Shown here piece by piece: positions 16,109 to 25,379 of a stretch of DNA of 64,000 nt. A model generated the notes under the pieces. The model saw nothing but the letters and a program-made list of their open reading frames with translations, did not search any database and had not been told where the DNA came from. Origin of the DNA: Brevibacterium limosum (GTDB taxonomy: Bacteria; Actinomycetota; Actinomycetes; Actinomycetales; Brevibacteriaceae); assembly GCF_011617705.1 (NCBI RefSeq), contig NZ_CP050154.1, positions 1,364,001 to 1,428,000 on the forward strand. The letters run 5' to 3'. Both the position numbers and the translations under genes were made by a program. The stretch's first letter is position 1. Each line of letters opens with the position of its first letter.

Positions 16109-17144
16109 TCGTCATCCCCGCAGAAGCGGCCGGGGCGCTCATCGCCTCCATCGCCGCCGGCGCCTCGTCGAGGCCGATGACGTTCGTGACGAGATCCTGC
16201 GGGCGCAGCCGACCCTCGACCACGAGATCGACGAGCTCCGGGTACTCGGCAGCGGCCATTCCGTGCGAGCCGAGCACACTGAGCTCGAGAGCGATCACCC
16301 GCGGCACATCGACGACCGGCTCGGCGGGCAGCAGCCCGATCTGCACATGCCTGCCCAAGGGAGCCAGAGCTCCGATCGCCGCCCGGATCGTGTCCTCACG
16401 GCCCAAGGCATCGACGGTCACCGCCACCCCGTCCGGGCAGTCGTCGGCAAACTGTGCGGCCACCTCGGCGCTGAGTTCGGTCGGGTCGAGATCGCGGGCA
16501 TTGACGCATCGTGTGGCACCGAACTCGCGGGCGGATTCCAGAGCCGCATCGCTGACGTCGACGGCCACTACCTTCGCCCCGAGGGCCTTGGCGATCATGA
16601 TCGCCGACAGTCCCACCCCACCGCAGCCGAAGACGGCGACCGTCTCGTCGGCGGCGAGTCGAGCCCGCACACTCAGACCGTGGAAGGCAGTGGCGAACCG
16701 GCAGCCGAGCCCGACCACCGCCGCGGCCGGCAGATCCTCGGGCACGGCCACGAGGTTCGCATCGGCATGGTGGATGACGACCTGATCCGCCCACGACCCG
16801 AAATGCGTGAATCCCGGCTGCGTCTGATCGGGGCAGACCTGGGCTTTGCCGGAGGCGCACCACCGGCAGGTTCCGCACCCGCACACGAAGGGCACGGTCA
16901 CCCGCTGACCGACATTGAATCCCTGCACCCCAACCCCCGCCGAGGCGACCCGACCGACCAGCTCATGCCCGGGAACGTGAGGCAGGGTGATCGTCGAGTC
17001 ATGGCCGGCCCATGCGTGGTGATCGCTGCGGCACACCCCGGTTGATTCGACGTCGATGACGACGCCCGCATCGGGAGCTGTGGGAGCAGAGATCTCCTGC
17101 AGCTGAAGGCGGTCGGAGAACTGATCGAAGACGATGGCGCGCAT
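16089..17144 (-). CDS. zinc-dependent alcohol dehydrogenase family protein
   Basis: Medium-chain dehydrogenase/reductase, 351 residues, cytosolic, NAD(P). Catalytic zinc ligands in GVCRSDHHAW and PGHELVG; structural-zinc lobe with four cysteines in CGCGTCRWCASGKAQVC; Rossmann motif VAVFGCGGVGLSA. Substrate not predictable. TACGAT (17157-17152) ends 7 bases before the ATG, again a leaderless layout. Last of a minus-strand run with hrpB and an unknown gene; 3' end overlaps the HIT gene. Confidence 0.9.
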   Translation of the reverse strand: MRAIVFDQFSDRLQLQEISAPTAPDAGVVIDVESTGVCRSDHHAWAGHDSTITLPHVPGHELVGRVASAGVGVQGFNVGQRVTVPFVCGCGTCRWCASGKAQVCPDQTQPGFTHFGSWADQVVIHHADANLVAVPEDLPAAAVVGLGCRFATAFHGLSVRARLAADETVAVFGCGGVGLSAIMIAKALGAKVVAVDVSDAALESAREFGATRCVNARDLDPTELSAEVAAQFADDCPDGVAVTVDALGREDTIRAAIGALAPLGRHVQIGLLPAEPVVDVPRVIALELSVLGSHGMAAAEYPELVDLVVEGRLRPQDLVTNVIGLDEAPAAMEAMSAPAASAGMTIIDLAR

Positions 17145-17278
17145 ACCGTCGATCGTAGGCGGTGCGATCTACCGGGACCGAGCATGTCCGCCCTGTGGCG
17201 GAAGGGGTGACGAGGCGGCCCACGATGTGTTCGACGACCGGGCCGCCGGCACCTCAGCACCGACACGCCGCCGACAGC

Positions 17279-18244
17279 TCAGCGTGGATGCACCCCGGCC
17301 GCGGCCAGCGCATCGAGCAGGCCCCGACGCAGCTCTTGTGCGCGCGCCGAGAACGTCTTCTGCCGTTCCATGTACTCGGCCTTGCCCGCAGCGGTCTCGA
17401 CGGCGACAACCCCGTAGCCCCACCCGCGCAGGTCATAGGGGGAGGCCTCCATATCCAGCGTGCGGATATCGACCGCCAGGTCGAAGCAGTCGACGACAAG
17501 CGCAGAATCAGCGATCGGCGAGATCTTCATCGCCCATTTGTACAGATCCATCCCCGCATGCAGACAGCCGGGCTGCTCGGTCGCGACCATGCCCTCGCGG
17601 CTCGGCTGCAGGGTGTTGAGCGGCCGAGCAGGCTCGGTGAAGAACCGGAACGCATCATGATGCGAACACTGGATCCGGTGGCCCTCGACCACAGCATCGG
17701 TCTCGGCCGGGCTCAGCCGCAGCGGCACCTGCTGATGGCGGCGCTGCTCCTCGGTGAGCCGGTAGACCATCGCCCATTCATGGATGCCGAAGCACCCGAA
17801 ATTCGCTTCCCGATTCAGCGTCGACGACAGGAGGGAGGCGATGAACTTCGCCCCATCTCCACGGTCGGCGCGCCAGGACTCGAGGTCCACCTCGGCGAAG
17901 TTCCGGTCGTCGATGCGATACCAACGCCGGTCGAAATACCGGTGGTCGGCCGCCTCGGCGAGTTCGACGCGCACGCCCGGCCCGGGATGCCATCTCTTCA
18001 GCTGTCCGACCTTGAACGGATAATAGGTGAAGAGGAAATCCTCGACCGGATGGCTCTCCTGCCGCATCCGCCGTTCGATATGTGCATCGGTGCGCTCGGC
18101 GACCCGACGTTCGTGTTCATCACGCAGCCCGCGCCATCGTGAGGCAGGTACGACACCGTCACCGAGGCGGTCCGACGTGGAGTCGGCGCGCTCGGTCCCC
18201 GCCGCGTACGGGGCGGGAGTGGTGGAGGAGGGTGCGGACGTCAC
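17279..18244 (-). CDS. conserved actinobacterial protein (often labelled 3-methyladenine DNA glycosylase)
   Basis: 321 residues starting at GTG 18244. I recognise only a conserved actinobacterial family with blocks FLFTYYPFKVGQLKRWHPG, FGCFGIHEWAMVYR and QCSHHDAFRFF, several of them rich in His, Trp and Cys. Databases commonly carry the label 3-methyladenine DNA glycosylase, but I see no helix-hairpin-helix or Mpg-type motif to support it. It lies 37 bases downstream of hrpB on the same strand. No signal peptide or membrane segment. Confidence 0.6.
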   Translation of the reverse strand: MTSAPSSTTPAPYAAGTERADSTSDRLGDGVVPASRWRGLRDEHERRVAERTDAHIERRMRQESHPVEDFLFTYYPFKVGQLKRWHPGPGVRVELAEAADHRYFDRRWYRIDDRNFAEVDLESWRADRGDGAKFIASLLSSTLNREANFGCFGIHEWAMVYRLTEEQRRHQQVPLRLSPAETDAVVEGHRIQCSHHDAFRFFTEPARPLNTLQPSREGMVATEQPGCLHAGMDLYKWAMKISPIADSALVVDCFDLAVDIRTLDMEASPYDLRGWGYGVVAVETAAGKAEYMERQKTFSARAQELRRGLLDALAAAGVHPR

Positions 18245-18281
18245 CGCACCATTGTCCCAGACCGTCGAGTCGGGCTCCAGC

Positions 18282-20993
18282 TCAGCGACCCGAGCGCTTC
18301 GTACCCCTCGCCGCAGGCGCGCTCAACGGATCCTCGGGCCACGGATGCTTCGGGTAGCGGCCCCGGTTCTCGGCTCTGACATGGGCATACGCATTGGCCC
18401 AGAACGATGCGAGATCACTGGTCACCGCCAAGGGCCGCCTGGCAGGGGAGAGCAGATGCATCGTGACCGGTACCCGGCCGTCGCAGATGCGGGGCACATC
18501 GGTCCAGCCGAAGCACTCCTGGAGTTTGACCGCGAGGATCGGGCTCGTCTCCTCAACTCCGGGATCCGGGTAATCGAGACGGATGCTCGACCCGCTGGGC
18601 ACGTCGATGTGGGTCGGGGCCAGCTCATCGAGCCGAGCCGCCTCGGGCCACGGCAGCAGAGTGTGCAGAGCAGAGACGAGATCCACCTCGCCGGGATCGG
18701 AACCCTTCGCGATCCGGTCGAGCGCCTCCGGACACCAGTGATCGAGCGTGACCGACAGCTGCTCCCACGTCACGTCCGGCCACGGTCGGCCGAAGACGCG
18801 TCGCAGCAGACCGAGCCTGGCGCGCAGCGCTTCGAAAGCCTCGGACGGACGCAGAACCTCGCGCGCTCCCCGTTCGCGCACCGATTCGGCGATGGCGCGG
18901 CGGACGAGCTCGGGGCCGGCCTGGATCGGGGTGGACGAAAGCTCGATCCCGCCGAGGCTGCTGCGCCGAACCGCACGAACCCTGCCGCGCTCGAAGCTCG
19001 CCGTGTCCTCGGTGTGCAGCAGTCCTGCGCCGGCGAGTTCCGCGGTCTCGGTGTCGATGGGCACCGCAGATCGGATGATCGCTCGCGATCCGGCCAGCCC
19101 CACCTCGGCGATGGCCAACCACGGACTGCCCTGCAGTGAGGAATCACGCGGCAGGCTCGCCGCGGTGCCCGAGGCCAGCAGATACTCGGAGTCCGATGCG
19201 CTGCGGAGCCGTGCGATCTGCAGGGGGTGGGCCAAAGCAGTGACGAGGCCCAGATCGTCGGGGCCGAGGGTGTGGCGTGGTTCGGCCTCGGAGCCCGTCG
19301 CAGCACTCGCCGGGACCGTGGAGGCAGATGCCTCGTCGGCTGCGGTGAATTCGCGGGCGATCGACGCGAAGCGTCTGCGGTCCTGAGAGAACCGGGCGTC
19401 CTGGCTGCGCCGCAGCTGCCGCAGCAGTGCCGAGAGATCAGCGCCGGGAGCCCGCTGATCGGATTCGATGACGGCGATCGCCTCGGCCGCACGAGCGGGG
19501 GAGAGCAGGGCGGCCCCATCGAGCAGGCCGCGCGCCGACCACACCGACGCAGGAATAGAAGCGATCGCACGCCCGGTCTCGGTCACCTGCAGAGCGTTCT
19601 CACCTTCCTCAACGGCACCCAACGCCACGAGATTCTCGACCGCCTGTCGCTTCGGACCAGCAGGCAGCGGTTCGGGCAGCAGACTCTCATCGCCGCCCCA
19701 CACCGCCAGGGCCAGAACCGCAGCAGTGAGGTCCGAGGTCGCCACCTCGGCGGGGGTGTGTTCGGGCAGGCTCGCCCAATCCGCCTCGGACATGCAGCGA
19801 TACGCGACACCGGGGCCCTGCCGGGCGGCACGACCGGACCGCTGACTGCCCGACGCCTTCGACGCACGCGTCGTGACCAGGCCGGACATGCGCCTTCGCG
19901 TATCCAGACGCGTCCCGCGCGAGAGCCCGGAATCGATGACGATCCGCACACCGTCGATGGTCAGCGCCGATTCGGCGACCGACGTCGAGACGATGACGCG
20001 GCGATTCCGTTCGTTGTCCGTCCGTGGTCGCAGGATCGCATCCTGTTCCCTCGCCGGAGTCCGACCCGTCAGCGTGTGCACCTCGACCGCGGTGTTGGGA
20101 TCCGAACCGCCCTCCGCGCTCGACTCCACGCGGCGGCGCACCCGTGAGGCGACCTCATCGACCTCGCGAGCTCCAGGGGCGAAGACGAGCACGTCCCCGG
20201 TTGCGTTCTCCTCCACGGCGCGCACCGTCGTCGCCGCCAGGTGATCAAGGAAATTCCAGGTCACACCCCGCGCATCGAGCGGACGTTCCTTCGCCGGAGC
20301 CCACCGGATATGCAACGGGTGAGTATCGGCGGCCACCGACAGCAGCGTCGCCGGCGCCTGCGGCCCGTCCCCGAGACGCCGCGCCCACAGCTGCGCATCC
20401 AGAGTCGCGGACATGACGACCACAGAGAGGTCCTCACGCAGATCCGCCAGCTCTCGGCACATCGCGAACGCGAGATCCGTATCCAGCTGCCGCTCATGCA
20501 CCTCATCGAGGATCACCCCGGACACGCCCGTGAGCTCCGGATCGCGCAGCAGCCGGGACAGGAGCACACCCGTGGTGACGAACTCGATGCGAGTCGCCGC
20601 CGAGGTCCGCGACTCTCCTCGGACGGTGAAACCCACCACTTCGCCGAGGCGGCTTCCCGTCAACGCCGCGAGCCGCCTGGCCGCGGCGCGGGCCGCCATC
20701 CGGCGCGGTTGGGTGACGATGATGCGACCCGGTTCCCGGCCGACCGCGTCGGCCGCACCGGCCCGGCCGGCCGTATCGACCGCGTCGGCGGCACCGGTGG
20801 AGAATTTAGCCAGGTGCTCGGCGATCAACGGCGGCACCACTGTGGTCTTACCGGTTCCGGGAGGAGCCTCCACGACCAATCTCGGAGCGGGGGCCGCCTC
20901 GGCGAGGTTCAGCTCATCGATGAGCGCGACGGCGGGCAATCCGGCGCCGATGCGGGCGAGATCGAAGGTGTGCGGGGCAGACGGAGCGGGCAT
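18282..20993 (-). CDS. hrpB: ATP-dependent helicase HrpB
   Basis: Superfamily-2 DEAH-like helicase of 903 residues, longer than the roughly 810-840 usual in proteobacteria. Seen: Walker A PPGTGKTT, DEVHERQLDTD (motif II), VVMSATLDAQ (motif III), QRSGRAARQGPG (motif VI), then the HrpB-specific C-terminal region. Small Ala/Gly/Asp inserts (for example TGAADAVDTAGRAGAADAVG just after Walker A) explain part of the extra length. Probably an RNA helicase; its cellular role is poorly known. Divergent from the FAH-family gene across 127 bases. Confidence 0.93.
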   Translation of the reverse strand: MPAPSAPHTFDLARIGAGLPAVALIDELNLAEAAPAPRLVVEAPPGTGKTTVVPPLIAEHLAKFSTGAADAVDTAGRAGAADAVGREPGRIIVTQPRRMAARAAARRLAALTGSRLGEVVGFTVRGESRTSAATRIEFVTTGVLLSRLLRDPELTGVSGVILDEVHERQLDTDLAFAMCRELADLREDLSVVVMSATLDAQLWARRLGDGPQAPATLLSVAADTHPLHIRWAPAKERPLDARGVTWNFLDHLAATTVRAVEENATGDVLVFAPGAREVDEVASRVRRRVESSAEGGSDPNTAVEVHTLTGRTPAREQDAILRPRTDNERNRRVIVSTSVAESALTIDGVRIVIDSGLSRGTRLDTRRRMSGLVTTRASKASGSQRSGRAARQGPGVAYRCMSEADWASLPEHTPAEVATSDLTAAVLALAVWGGDESLLPEPLPAGPKRQAVENLVALGAVEEGENALQVTETGRAIASIPASVWSARGLLDGAALLSPARAAEAIAVIESDQRAPGADLSALLRQLRRSQDARFSQDRRRFASIAREFTAADEASASTVPASAATGSEAEPRHTLGPDDLGLVTALAHPLQIARLRSASDSEYLLASGTAASLPRDSSLQGSPWLAIAEVGLAGSRAIIRSAVPIDTETAELAGAGLLHTEDTASFERGRVRAVRRSSLGGIELSSTPIQAGPELVRRAIAESVRERGAREVLRPSEAFEALRARLGLLRRVFGRPWPDVTWEQLSVTLDHWCPEALDRIAKGSDPGEVDLVSALHTLLPWPEAARLDELAPTHIDVPSGSSIRLDYPDPGVEETSPILAVKLQECFGWTDVPRICDGRVPVTMHLLSPARRPLAVTSDLASFWANAYAHVRAENRGRYPKHPWPEDPLSAPAARGTKRSGR

Positions 20994-21108
20994 GGCACCA
21001 GTCTCTCAGCCGGGCGAGCGCACCCGCACATGGGACGCTGTGGCGTCCCCGCAAGCACCCGATCCCGGCACGATGCACACCGACGCGCGGAAGACGCCCG
21101 GCACTGAC

Positions 21109-21114
21109 TAGACT
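21109..21114 (+). promoter_or_regulatory. -10 box of the FAH-family gene
   Basis: TAGACT ends 6 bases before ATG 21121 with no ribosome site between, indicating a leaderless mRNA. Confidence 0.6.
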
Positions 21115-21120
21115 GGGCGC

Positions 21121-21927
21121 ATGCGTATCGCCAGATTTGTCCATCAGGACGAGCCCAAATACGGAGTCGTCGAAGGTGAAGTGCCGCCGATCACCGACGG
21201 CAGCTGGGACACGTCGGGACTCGAACTCGCCGTTCTCGACTCGGATCCCTTCTTCTCTCCGGCCCAATCGACAGGGGAGAGGCTGAAACTCGACGATGTG
21301 CGTCTGGTCAGCCCCATCCTGCCGCGTTCGAAGGTCATCGGCGTCGGCCGCAACTTCGCCGACCACGCCGCCGAACTCGGCAATGAGGTGCCGGTGTCCC
21401 CGCTGACCTTCTTCAAACCCAACACCGCGGTCATCGGCCCCGGCGATCCCATCCGTCTGCCCGCCATCAGCGAATACGTCTCCTATGAGGCCGAACTCGC
21501 TGTCATCATCGGCCGTGTGGCCAAGGGAGTGAAGGCCGAGAACGCCTTCGACCACGTCCTCGGCTACACCGCCGGCAACGATGTGACCCTGCGCGACATC
21601 CAGAAGGCCGACAAACAGTGGTCGCGGGCGAAGGGCTTCGACACCTCCTGCCCGCTGGGACCGTGGATCGAAACCGACCTCGACGTCGACGACCTGAACA
21701 TCCGCTCCTGGGTCGACGGGGACAAGAAGCAGGACGGCACGACCGCCGACTTCATCTTCGACATCCCGACCCTCATCGAGCATCTGTCGGAGACGATCAC
21801 GCTGCTGCCCGGCGATGTCATCCTCACCGGCACCCCGGCGGGAGTCGGACAGATCGTGTCCGGCAACCGCGTCGACGTCGCCATCGAAGGGCTCGGCGTC
21901 CTGTCGAACCCGGTCATGGACGCCTGA
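21121..21927 (+). CDS. fumarylacetoacetate hydrolase family protein
   Basis: 268 residues. The N-terminal lead domain is followed by the FAH fold with metal ligands in YEAELAVIIGR and later acidic residues, plus GYTAGNDVTLRDIQ, KGFDTSCPLGPWIE and LTGTPAGVGQ. Members hydrolyse acylpyruvates or decarboxylate oxaloacetate. Nothing around it points to aromatic degradation, so acylpyruvase or oxaloacetate decarboxylase activity is the cautious guess. gltX follows after 123 bases and a short hairpin. Confidence 0.88.
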   Translation: MRIARFVHQDEPKYGVVEGEVPPITDGSWDTSGLELAVLDSDPFFSPAQSTGERLKLDDVRLVSPILPRSKVIGVGRNFADHAAELGNEVPVSPLTFFKPNTAVIGPGDPIRLPAISEYVSYEAELAVIIGRVAKGVKAENAFDHVLGYTAGNDVTLRDIQKADKQWSRAKGFDTSCPLGPWIETDLDVDDLNIRSWVDGDKKQDGTTADFIFDIPTLIEHLSETITLLPGDVILTGTPAGVGQIVSGNRVDVAIEGLGVLSNPVMDA

Positions 21928-21950
21928 GCCGACTTTCGCACACTCGGCTC
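21926..21950 (+). terminator. weak hairpin after the FAH-family gene
   Basis: GAGCCGA (21926-21932) and TCGGCTC (21944-21950) form a 7-bp stem that includes part of the stop codon. No T-tract. Confidence 0.4.
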
Positions 21951-22050
21951 GACCGGACCGGCAGCACCACCGCACAATCAGCGCCACAGCGCGCATCACA
22001 GACTCACACACCAAAGACTCACACTCGAGAAGATCACGCAAAGGACAACC

Positions 22051-23517
22051 GTGAGCGTCAAAGTTCGTTTCTGCCCATCACCCACCGGCACCCCGCACGT
22101 CGGCATGGTCCGCACGGCCCTGTTCAACTGGGCCTATGCCAGGCACACCGGCGGCACGTTCGTCTTCCGCATCGAAGACACCGACGCGGCACGGGATTCC
22201 GAGGAGAGCTTCGGCCAGGTCGTCGAGGCGCTGAAATGGCTGGGCCTGGACTGGGACGAGGGCATCGAGGTCGGCGGCGACAACGGACCCTACCGCCAGT
22301 CGCAGCGCAGTGAGATCTACGCCGAGGTCATCGAGAAGCTCAAGGCCGGCGGCCACATCTACGAGTCCTTCTCGACCAACGAGGAGGTCGAGGCCCGCCA
22401 CAAGGCCGCCGGCCGCGACCCCAAGCTCGGATACGACGGCTACGACCGCGACCTGAGCGACGAACAGAAGGCGGCCTTCCGCGCCGAAGGCCGCGAACCC
22501 GTTTGGCGCGTGCGCATGCCCGATGAGGACATCACGTTCACCGACCTCGTCCGCGGCGACATCACCTTCAAGGCCGGCACCGTCCCCGACTTCGTCGTCG
22601 TCCGTGCCAATGGTCAGCCGCTGTACACTCTGGTCAACCCCGTCGACGACGCGCTCATGGGCATCACCCATGTGCTCCGCGGCGAGGACATCCTGTCCTC
22701 GACCCCGCGCCAGATCGCGCTCTACGAACACCTCAAGGCCATCGGCATCGCCGAGGCGACCCCCGAGTTCGGCCACCTGCCCTACGTCATGGGCGAGGGC
22801 AACAAGAAGCTGTCGAAGCGCGACCCCGAATCGAACCTGTTCCTCCACCGCGAGAACGGCTTCATCCCCGAAGGGCTCATCAACTACCTGGCCCTGCTCG
22901 GCTGGTCCATCGGACCCGACCGCGACGTGTTCAGCGTCAGGGAGTTCACCGAAGCCTTCGACATCCACGATGTCCTGCCGAACCCTGCCCGGTTCGACGT
23001 GAAGAAGGCCGCCGCCATCAACGCCGACCACATCCGTCTCCTCGAACCGAGTGACTTCCGTGACCGTCTGGTGCCCTATCTTCAGGCCGCCGAGGTGCTC
23101 CCTGAGTCCCCGACGGATGCTCAGCTGGCGATCCTCGACCAGGCGGCACCGCTCGTGCAGACCCGGATGAAGCTGCTCGGCGAAGCCCCCGACCTGCTCG
23201 CGTTCCTCTTCACTTCCGACGCCGACCTCGCCATGGCCGAGGACGGGCTGAAGACGCTCAAGGACTCCGCCCCCGAGGTGCTCGCCGCCTCCATCGAGGT
23301 CCTCGAAGGACTCGACGAATGGACGACGCCGAAGCTCGAAGAGGTCCTGTCGGCGAAGCTCGTGACGGAGATGGAGATCAAACCGCGTCTGGCCTACGGC
23401 CCGCTGCGTGTGGCCGTGTCCGGCCGGAAAGTCTCCCCGCCGCTGTTCGAGTCGATGGAGATCCTCGGCAAGGACTCCTCGCTCACGCGCCTCAAGGCAC
23501 TCGCGGCACAGCTGTGA
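22051..23517 (+). CDS. gltX: glutamyl-tRNA synthetase
   Basis: Class I synthetase, 488 residues, charges tRNA-Glu and, in bacteria lacking GlnRS, also mischarges tRNA-Gln for the GatCAB amidotransferase. Seen: [12 protein letters not shown] (HIGH-type motif), [15 protein letters not shown], and KKLSKRDP (KMSKS-type motif). GTG start with AAAGGA upstream. The two tRNAs it is expected to charge lie 1.5-1.7 kb downstream on the same strand. The hydrolase gene that follows overlaps its stop codon. Confidence 0.96.
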   Translation: MSVKVRFCPSPTGTPHVGMVRTALFNWAYARHTGGTFVFRIEDTDAARDSEESFGQVVEALKWLGLDWDEGIEVGGDNGPYRQSQRSEIYAEVIEKLKAGGHIYESFSTNEEVEARHKAAGRDPKLGYDGYDRDLSDEQKAAFRAEGREPVWRVRMPDEDITFTDLVRGDITFKAGTVPDFVVVRANGQPLYTLVNPVDDALMGITHVLRGEDILSSTPRQIALYEHLKAIGIAEATPEFGHLPYVMGEGNKKLSKRDPESNLFLHRENGFIPEGLINYLALLGWSIGPDRDVFSVREFTEAFDIHDVLPNPARFDVKKAAAINADHIRLLEPSDFRDRLVPYLQAAEVLPESPTDAQLAILDQAAPLVQTRMKLLGEAPDLLAFLFTSDADLAMAEDGLKTLKDSAPEVLAASIEVLEGLDEWTTPKLEEVLSAKLVTEMEIKPRLAYGPLRVAVSGRKVSPPLFESMEILGKDSSLTRLKALAAQL

Positions 23518-23519
23518 CC

Positions 23520-24833
23520 ATGATCGAGCAGAGCAACTGGACCCGCGGGGGACTGCACTTCCGGGATGTGACGATCGAGGTGCCCTTCGACCATTTCGCA
23601 CGATCGGGGGAGACCACCTCGGCGGGGGAATCATCGGCGAAGGCGAACCTGCCGGACACGCTCAGCGTGTTCGCCCGGATCATCGGCACCGAGGCGGACA
23701 GTCAGAAGCCCTACCTCGTCTACCTGCAGGGCGGGCCCGGCGTGGAAGCTCCGCGCCTGGGCATCGCCGGCGGCCCCGACGGATGGGTGAAGCGGGCCCT
23801 CGAGGAATTCCAGGTCGTCATGCTCGACCAGCGCGGGACCGGGAAGTCGACCCCGATCGGCTCCGTCGACGGGGCCATCACCGGCCTCGAGCAGGTGGGG
23901 CAGGATCCGGCCGCGATCGCCGAGGCGCTGTCGTTCTTCCGGGCCGATTCGATCGTCGAGGATGCGGAGATCCTGCGCGGCCACCTCGGCGTGGACACCT
24001 GGTCCCTGTTGGGACAGTCCTTCGGCGGGTTCACGACTCTGCGGTATATCTCCGCACATTCGAGCGCGCTTCACGAGGTGTACTTCACCGGCGGTCTGCC
24101 GGCGATCGGCCTGGACCCGGTGACAGTCTACGGGCGGACGTGGGACGGGATGATCCGCAAGTCCGAGCAGTACTACAAGGCGTTTCCCGGCGACCGCGAG
24201 AAGATGCGCAGGCTGGTCGACCTCGCATCCGTCGGCGACGGGCTCGCCCTGCCCGGGGGAGCACGGGCGACGCCGGAGCGGATCCGTCTGCTCGGGCACT
24301 TCCTCGGGGCCTCCGACGGTCCCGAGAAGCTGCACTATCTGCTCGACCTCGACCCCGCCTCGGCGGCGTTCCGGCATGACCTCGCTGCATCACTGCCGTT
24401 CTCGGGGCGCAATCCGCTCTATGCGGTCATCCACGAATCCTGCTGGGCCGACGGCGCGGTGACGAACTGGGCGGCGAGGCGGGCGATGCCGGATGCCGTC
24501 CGGGAGGATCCGACCCTGTTGGCCGGCGAACATGCCGGTCCTGAGTCCCTGCACGAGGATCCGGAGCTCGCGCCCTTCGCCGAGGTGGCCGAGCTCGTTG
24601 CCGCACGTCGATGGCCTGGTCTCTACGATGTAGACGCTCTGCGGGGCGCTTCGGTGCCAGGTGCTGCGGCGGTGTATTTCGAGGACGCATATGTGCCGGT
24701 GGAGTATTCGCTGGCCACCGCCGAGCACCTGTCCGGCGTGACGCCGTGGGTGACCAACGAGTACGAACACAACGGTCTGCGGGCCGACGGATACCGGGTG
24801 CTCGATCGGCTCATCGGCCTCGCCCGCGGGTGA
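23520..24833 (+). CDS. proline iminopeptidase-like alpha/beta-hydrolase (S33)
   Basis: 437 residues from ATG 23520, or two more from GTG 23514, which overlaps the gltX stop as GTGA. Seen: YLQGGPGVEAPRLG (oxyanion region), DQRGTGKSTPIG, nucleophile GQSFGGF, and a C-terminal catalytic His in NEYEHNGLRADG. Prolyl aminopeptidases of family S33 release N-terminal proline; length and the cap region fit the larger actinobacterial form. Likely cotranslated with gltX. Confidence 0.88.
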   Translation: MIEQSNWTRGGLHFRDVTIEVPFDHFARSGETTSAGESSAKANLPDTLSVFARIIGTEADSQKPYLVYLQGGPGVEAPRLGIAGGPDGWVKRALEEFQVVMLDQRGTGKSTPIGSVDGAITGLEQVGQDPAAIAEALSFFRADSIVEDAEILRGHLGVDTWSLLGQSFGGFTTLRYISAHSSALHEVYFTGGLPAIGLDPVTVYGRTWDGMIRKSEQYYKAFPGDREKMRRLVDLASVGDGLALPGGARATPERIRLLGHFLGASDGPEKLHYLLDLDPASAAFRHDLAASLPFSGRNPLYAVIHESCWADGAVTNWAARRAMPDAVREDPTLLAGEHAGPESLHEDPELAPFAEVAELVAARRWPGLYDVDALRGASVPGAAAVYFEDAYVPVEYSLATAEHLSGVTPWVTNEYEHNGLRADGYRVLDRLIGLARG

Positions 24834-24933
24834 GGCCGGGCCCGCCGGCAGGGAAAGGCTGAGCCTGTCGGCGGGCCGGTCGCGATGAGCCTGTTGTGTT
24901 AAGAAGGTCACACCGAAAAGGGGCCTCTGCGAT

Positions 24934-24963
24934 TTGTCCGGAAGCGGGATGCTTGTGTAGAGT
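24934..24963 (+). promoter_or_regulatory. promoter of the tRNA-Gln/tRNA-Glu pair
   Basis: TTGTCC (24934-24939) and TAGAGT (24958-24963), spaced 18 bases, about 50 bases before tRNA-Gln. Confidence 0.6.
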
Positions 24964-25014
24964 TATATCTCGTTGCTCAGGGAAATTCTCCACGGGGATG
25001 ACCTTGAAAAACAT

Positions 25015-25086
25015 TGGGCTATGGTGTAATTGGCAGCACGAGTGATTCTGGTTCATTTAGTCTAGGTTCAAGTCCTGGTAGCCCAG
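25015..25086 (+). tRNA. tRNA-Gln (CUG)
   Basis: Acceptor TGGGCTA (25015-25021) pairs with TAGCCCA (25079-25085), G discriminator. Anticodon stem AGTGA/TCATT closes a TTCTGGT loop with anticodon CTG; T-arm CTAGG-TTCAAGT-CCTGG. The U1-A72 pair is typical of tRNA-Gln. No encoded CCA. Confidence 0.93.
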
Positions 25087-25125
25087 CGGACATCATCCGG
25101 AGGTCTCTCCAGGTGAGTTGTTCTA

Positions 25126-25198
25126 GCCCCCGTCGTCTAGTGGCCTAGGACGCCGCCCTCTCAAGGCGGTAACGGCAGTTCGAATCTGCTCGGGGGTA
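25126..25198 (+). tRNA. tRNA-Glu (CUC)
   Basis: Acceptor GCCCCCG (25126-25132) pairs with CGGGGGT (25191-25197), A discriminator. Anticodon stem CCGCC/GGCGG closes CTCTCAA, anticodon CTC. Thirty-nine bases after tRNA-Gln, so probably one transcript. No encoded CCA. Confidence 0.95.
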
Positions 25199-25202
25199 CG
25201 GT

Positions 25203-25235
25203 TGAGCCCCGCATCGAATTTCGGTGCGGGGCTCA
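25203..25235 (+). terminator. terminator of the tRNA pair
   Basis: TGAGCCCCGCA and TGCGGGGCTCA (25203-25213, 25225-25235) form an 11-bp perfect stem that extends inward with wobble pairs to a very small loop; CTCTAATT follows. Confidence 0.8.
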
Positions 25236-25307
25236 CTCTAATTCACCGGTCTCGTAGGGCCGTTCGGTGAGGGCTCGCCGGCTCAAAGGATGCCCGATCC
25301 CCAAAAG

Positions 25308-25361
25308 GTGGTCACTATCGGATACTTTCCGCCGCGTCAGAAACCATCCGATAGTGACCAC
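25308..25361 (-). terminator. 16-bp perfect inverted repeat, probable terminator of the DUF4282 gene
   Basis: GTGGTCACTATCGGAT (25308-25323) and its exact complement (25346-25361) enclose 22 bases. On the minus strand the stem is followed by CCTTTTGGGG, so it suits termination of the DUF4282 gene, whose stop lies 19 bases upstream. It also sits after the tRNA-Glu terminator and could insulate both sides. Confidence 0.6.
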
Positions 25362-25379
25362 AACTTCTGGTGGCCAGAC

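Noticed and set aside
25015..25198. tRNA genes as integration sites of a mobile element
   Set aside because: No integrase, no duplicated tRNA 3' ends and no change of gene style beside them.
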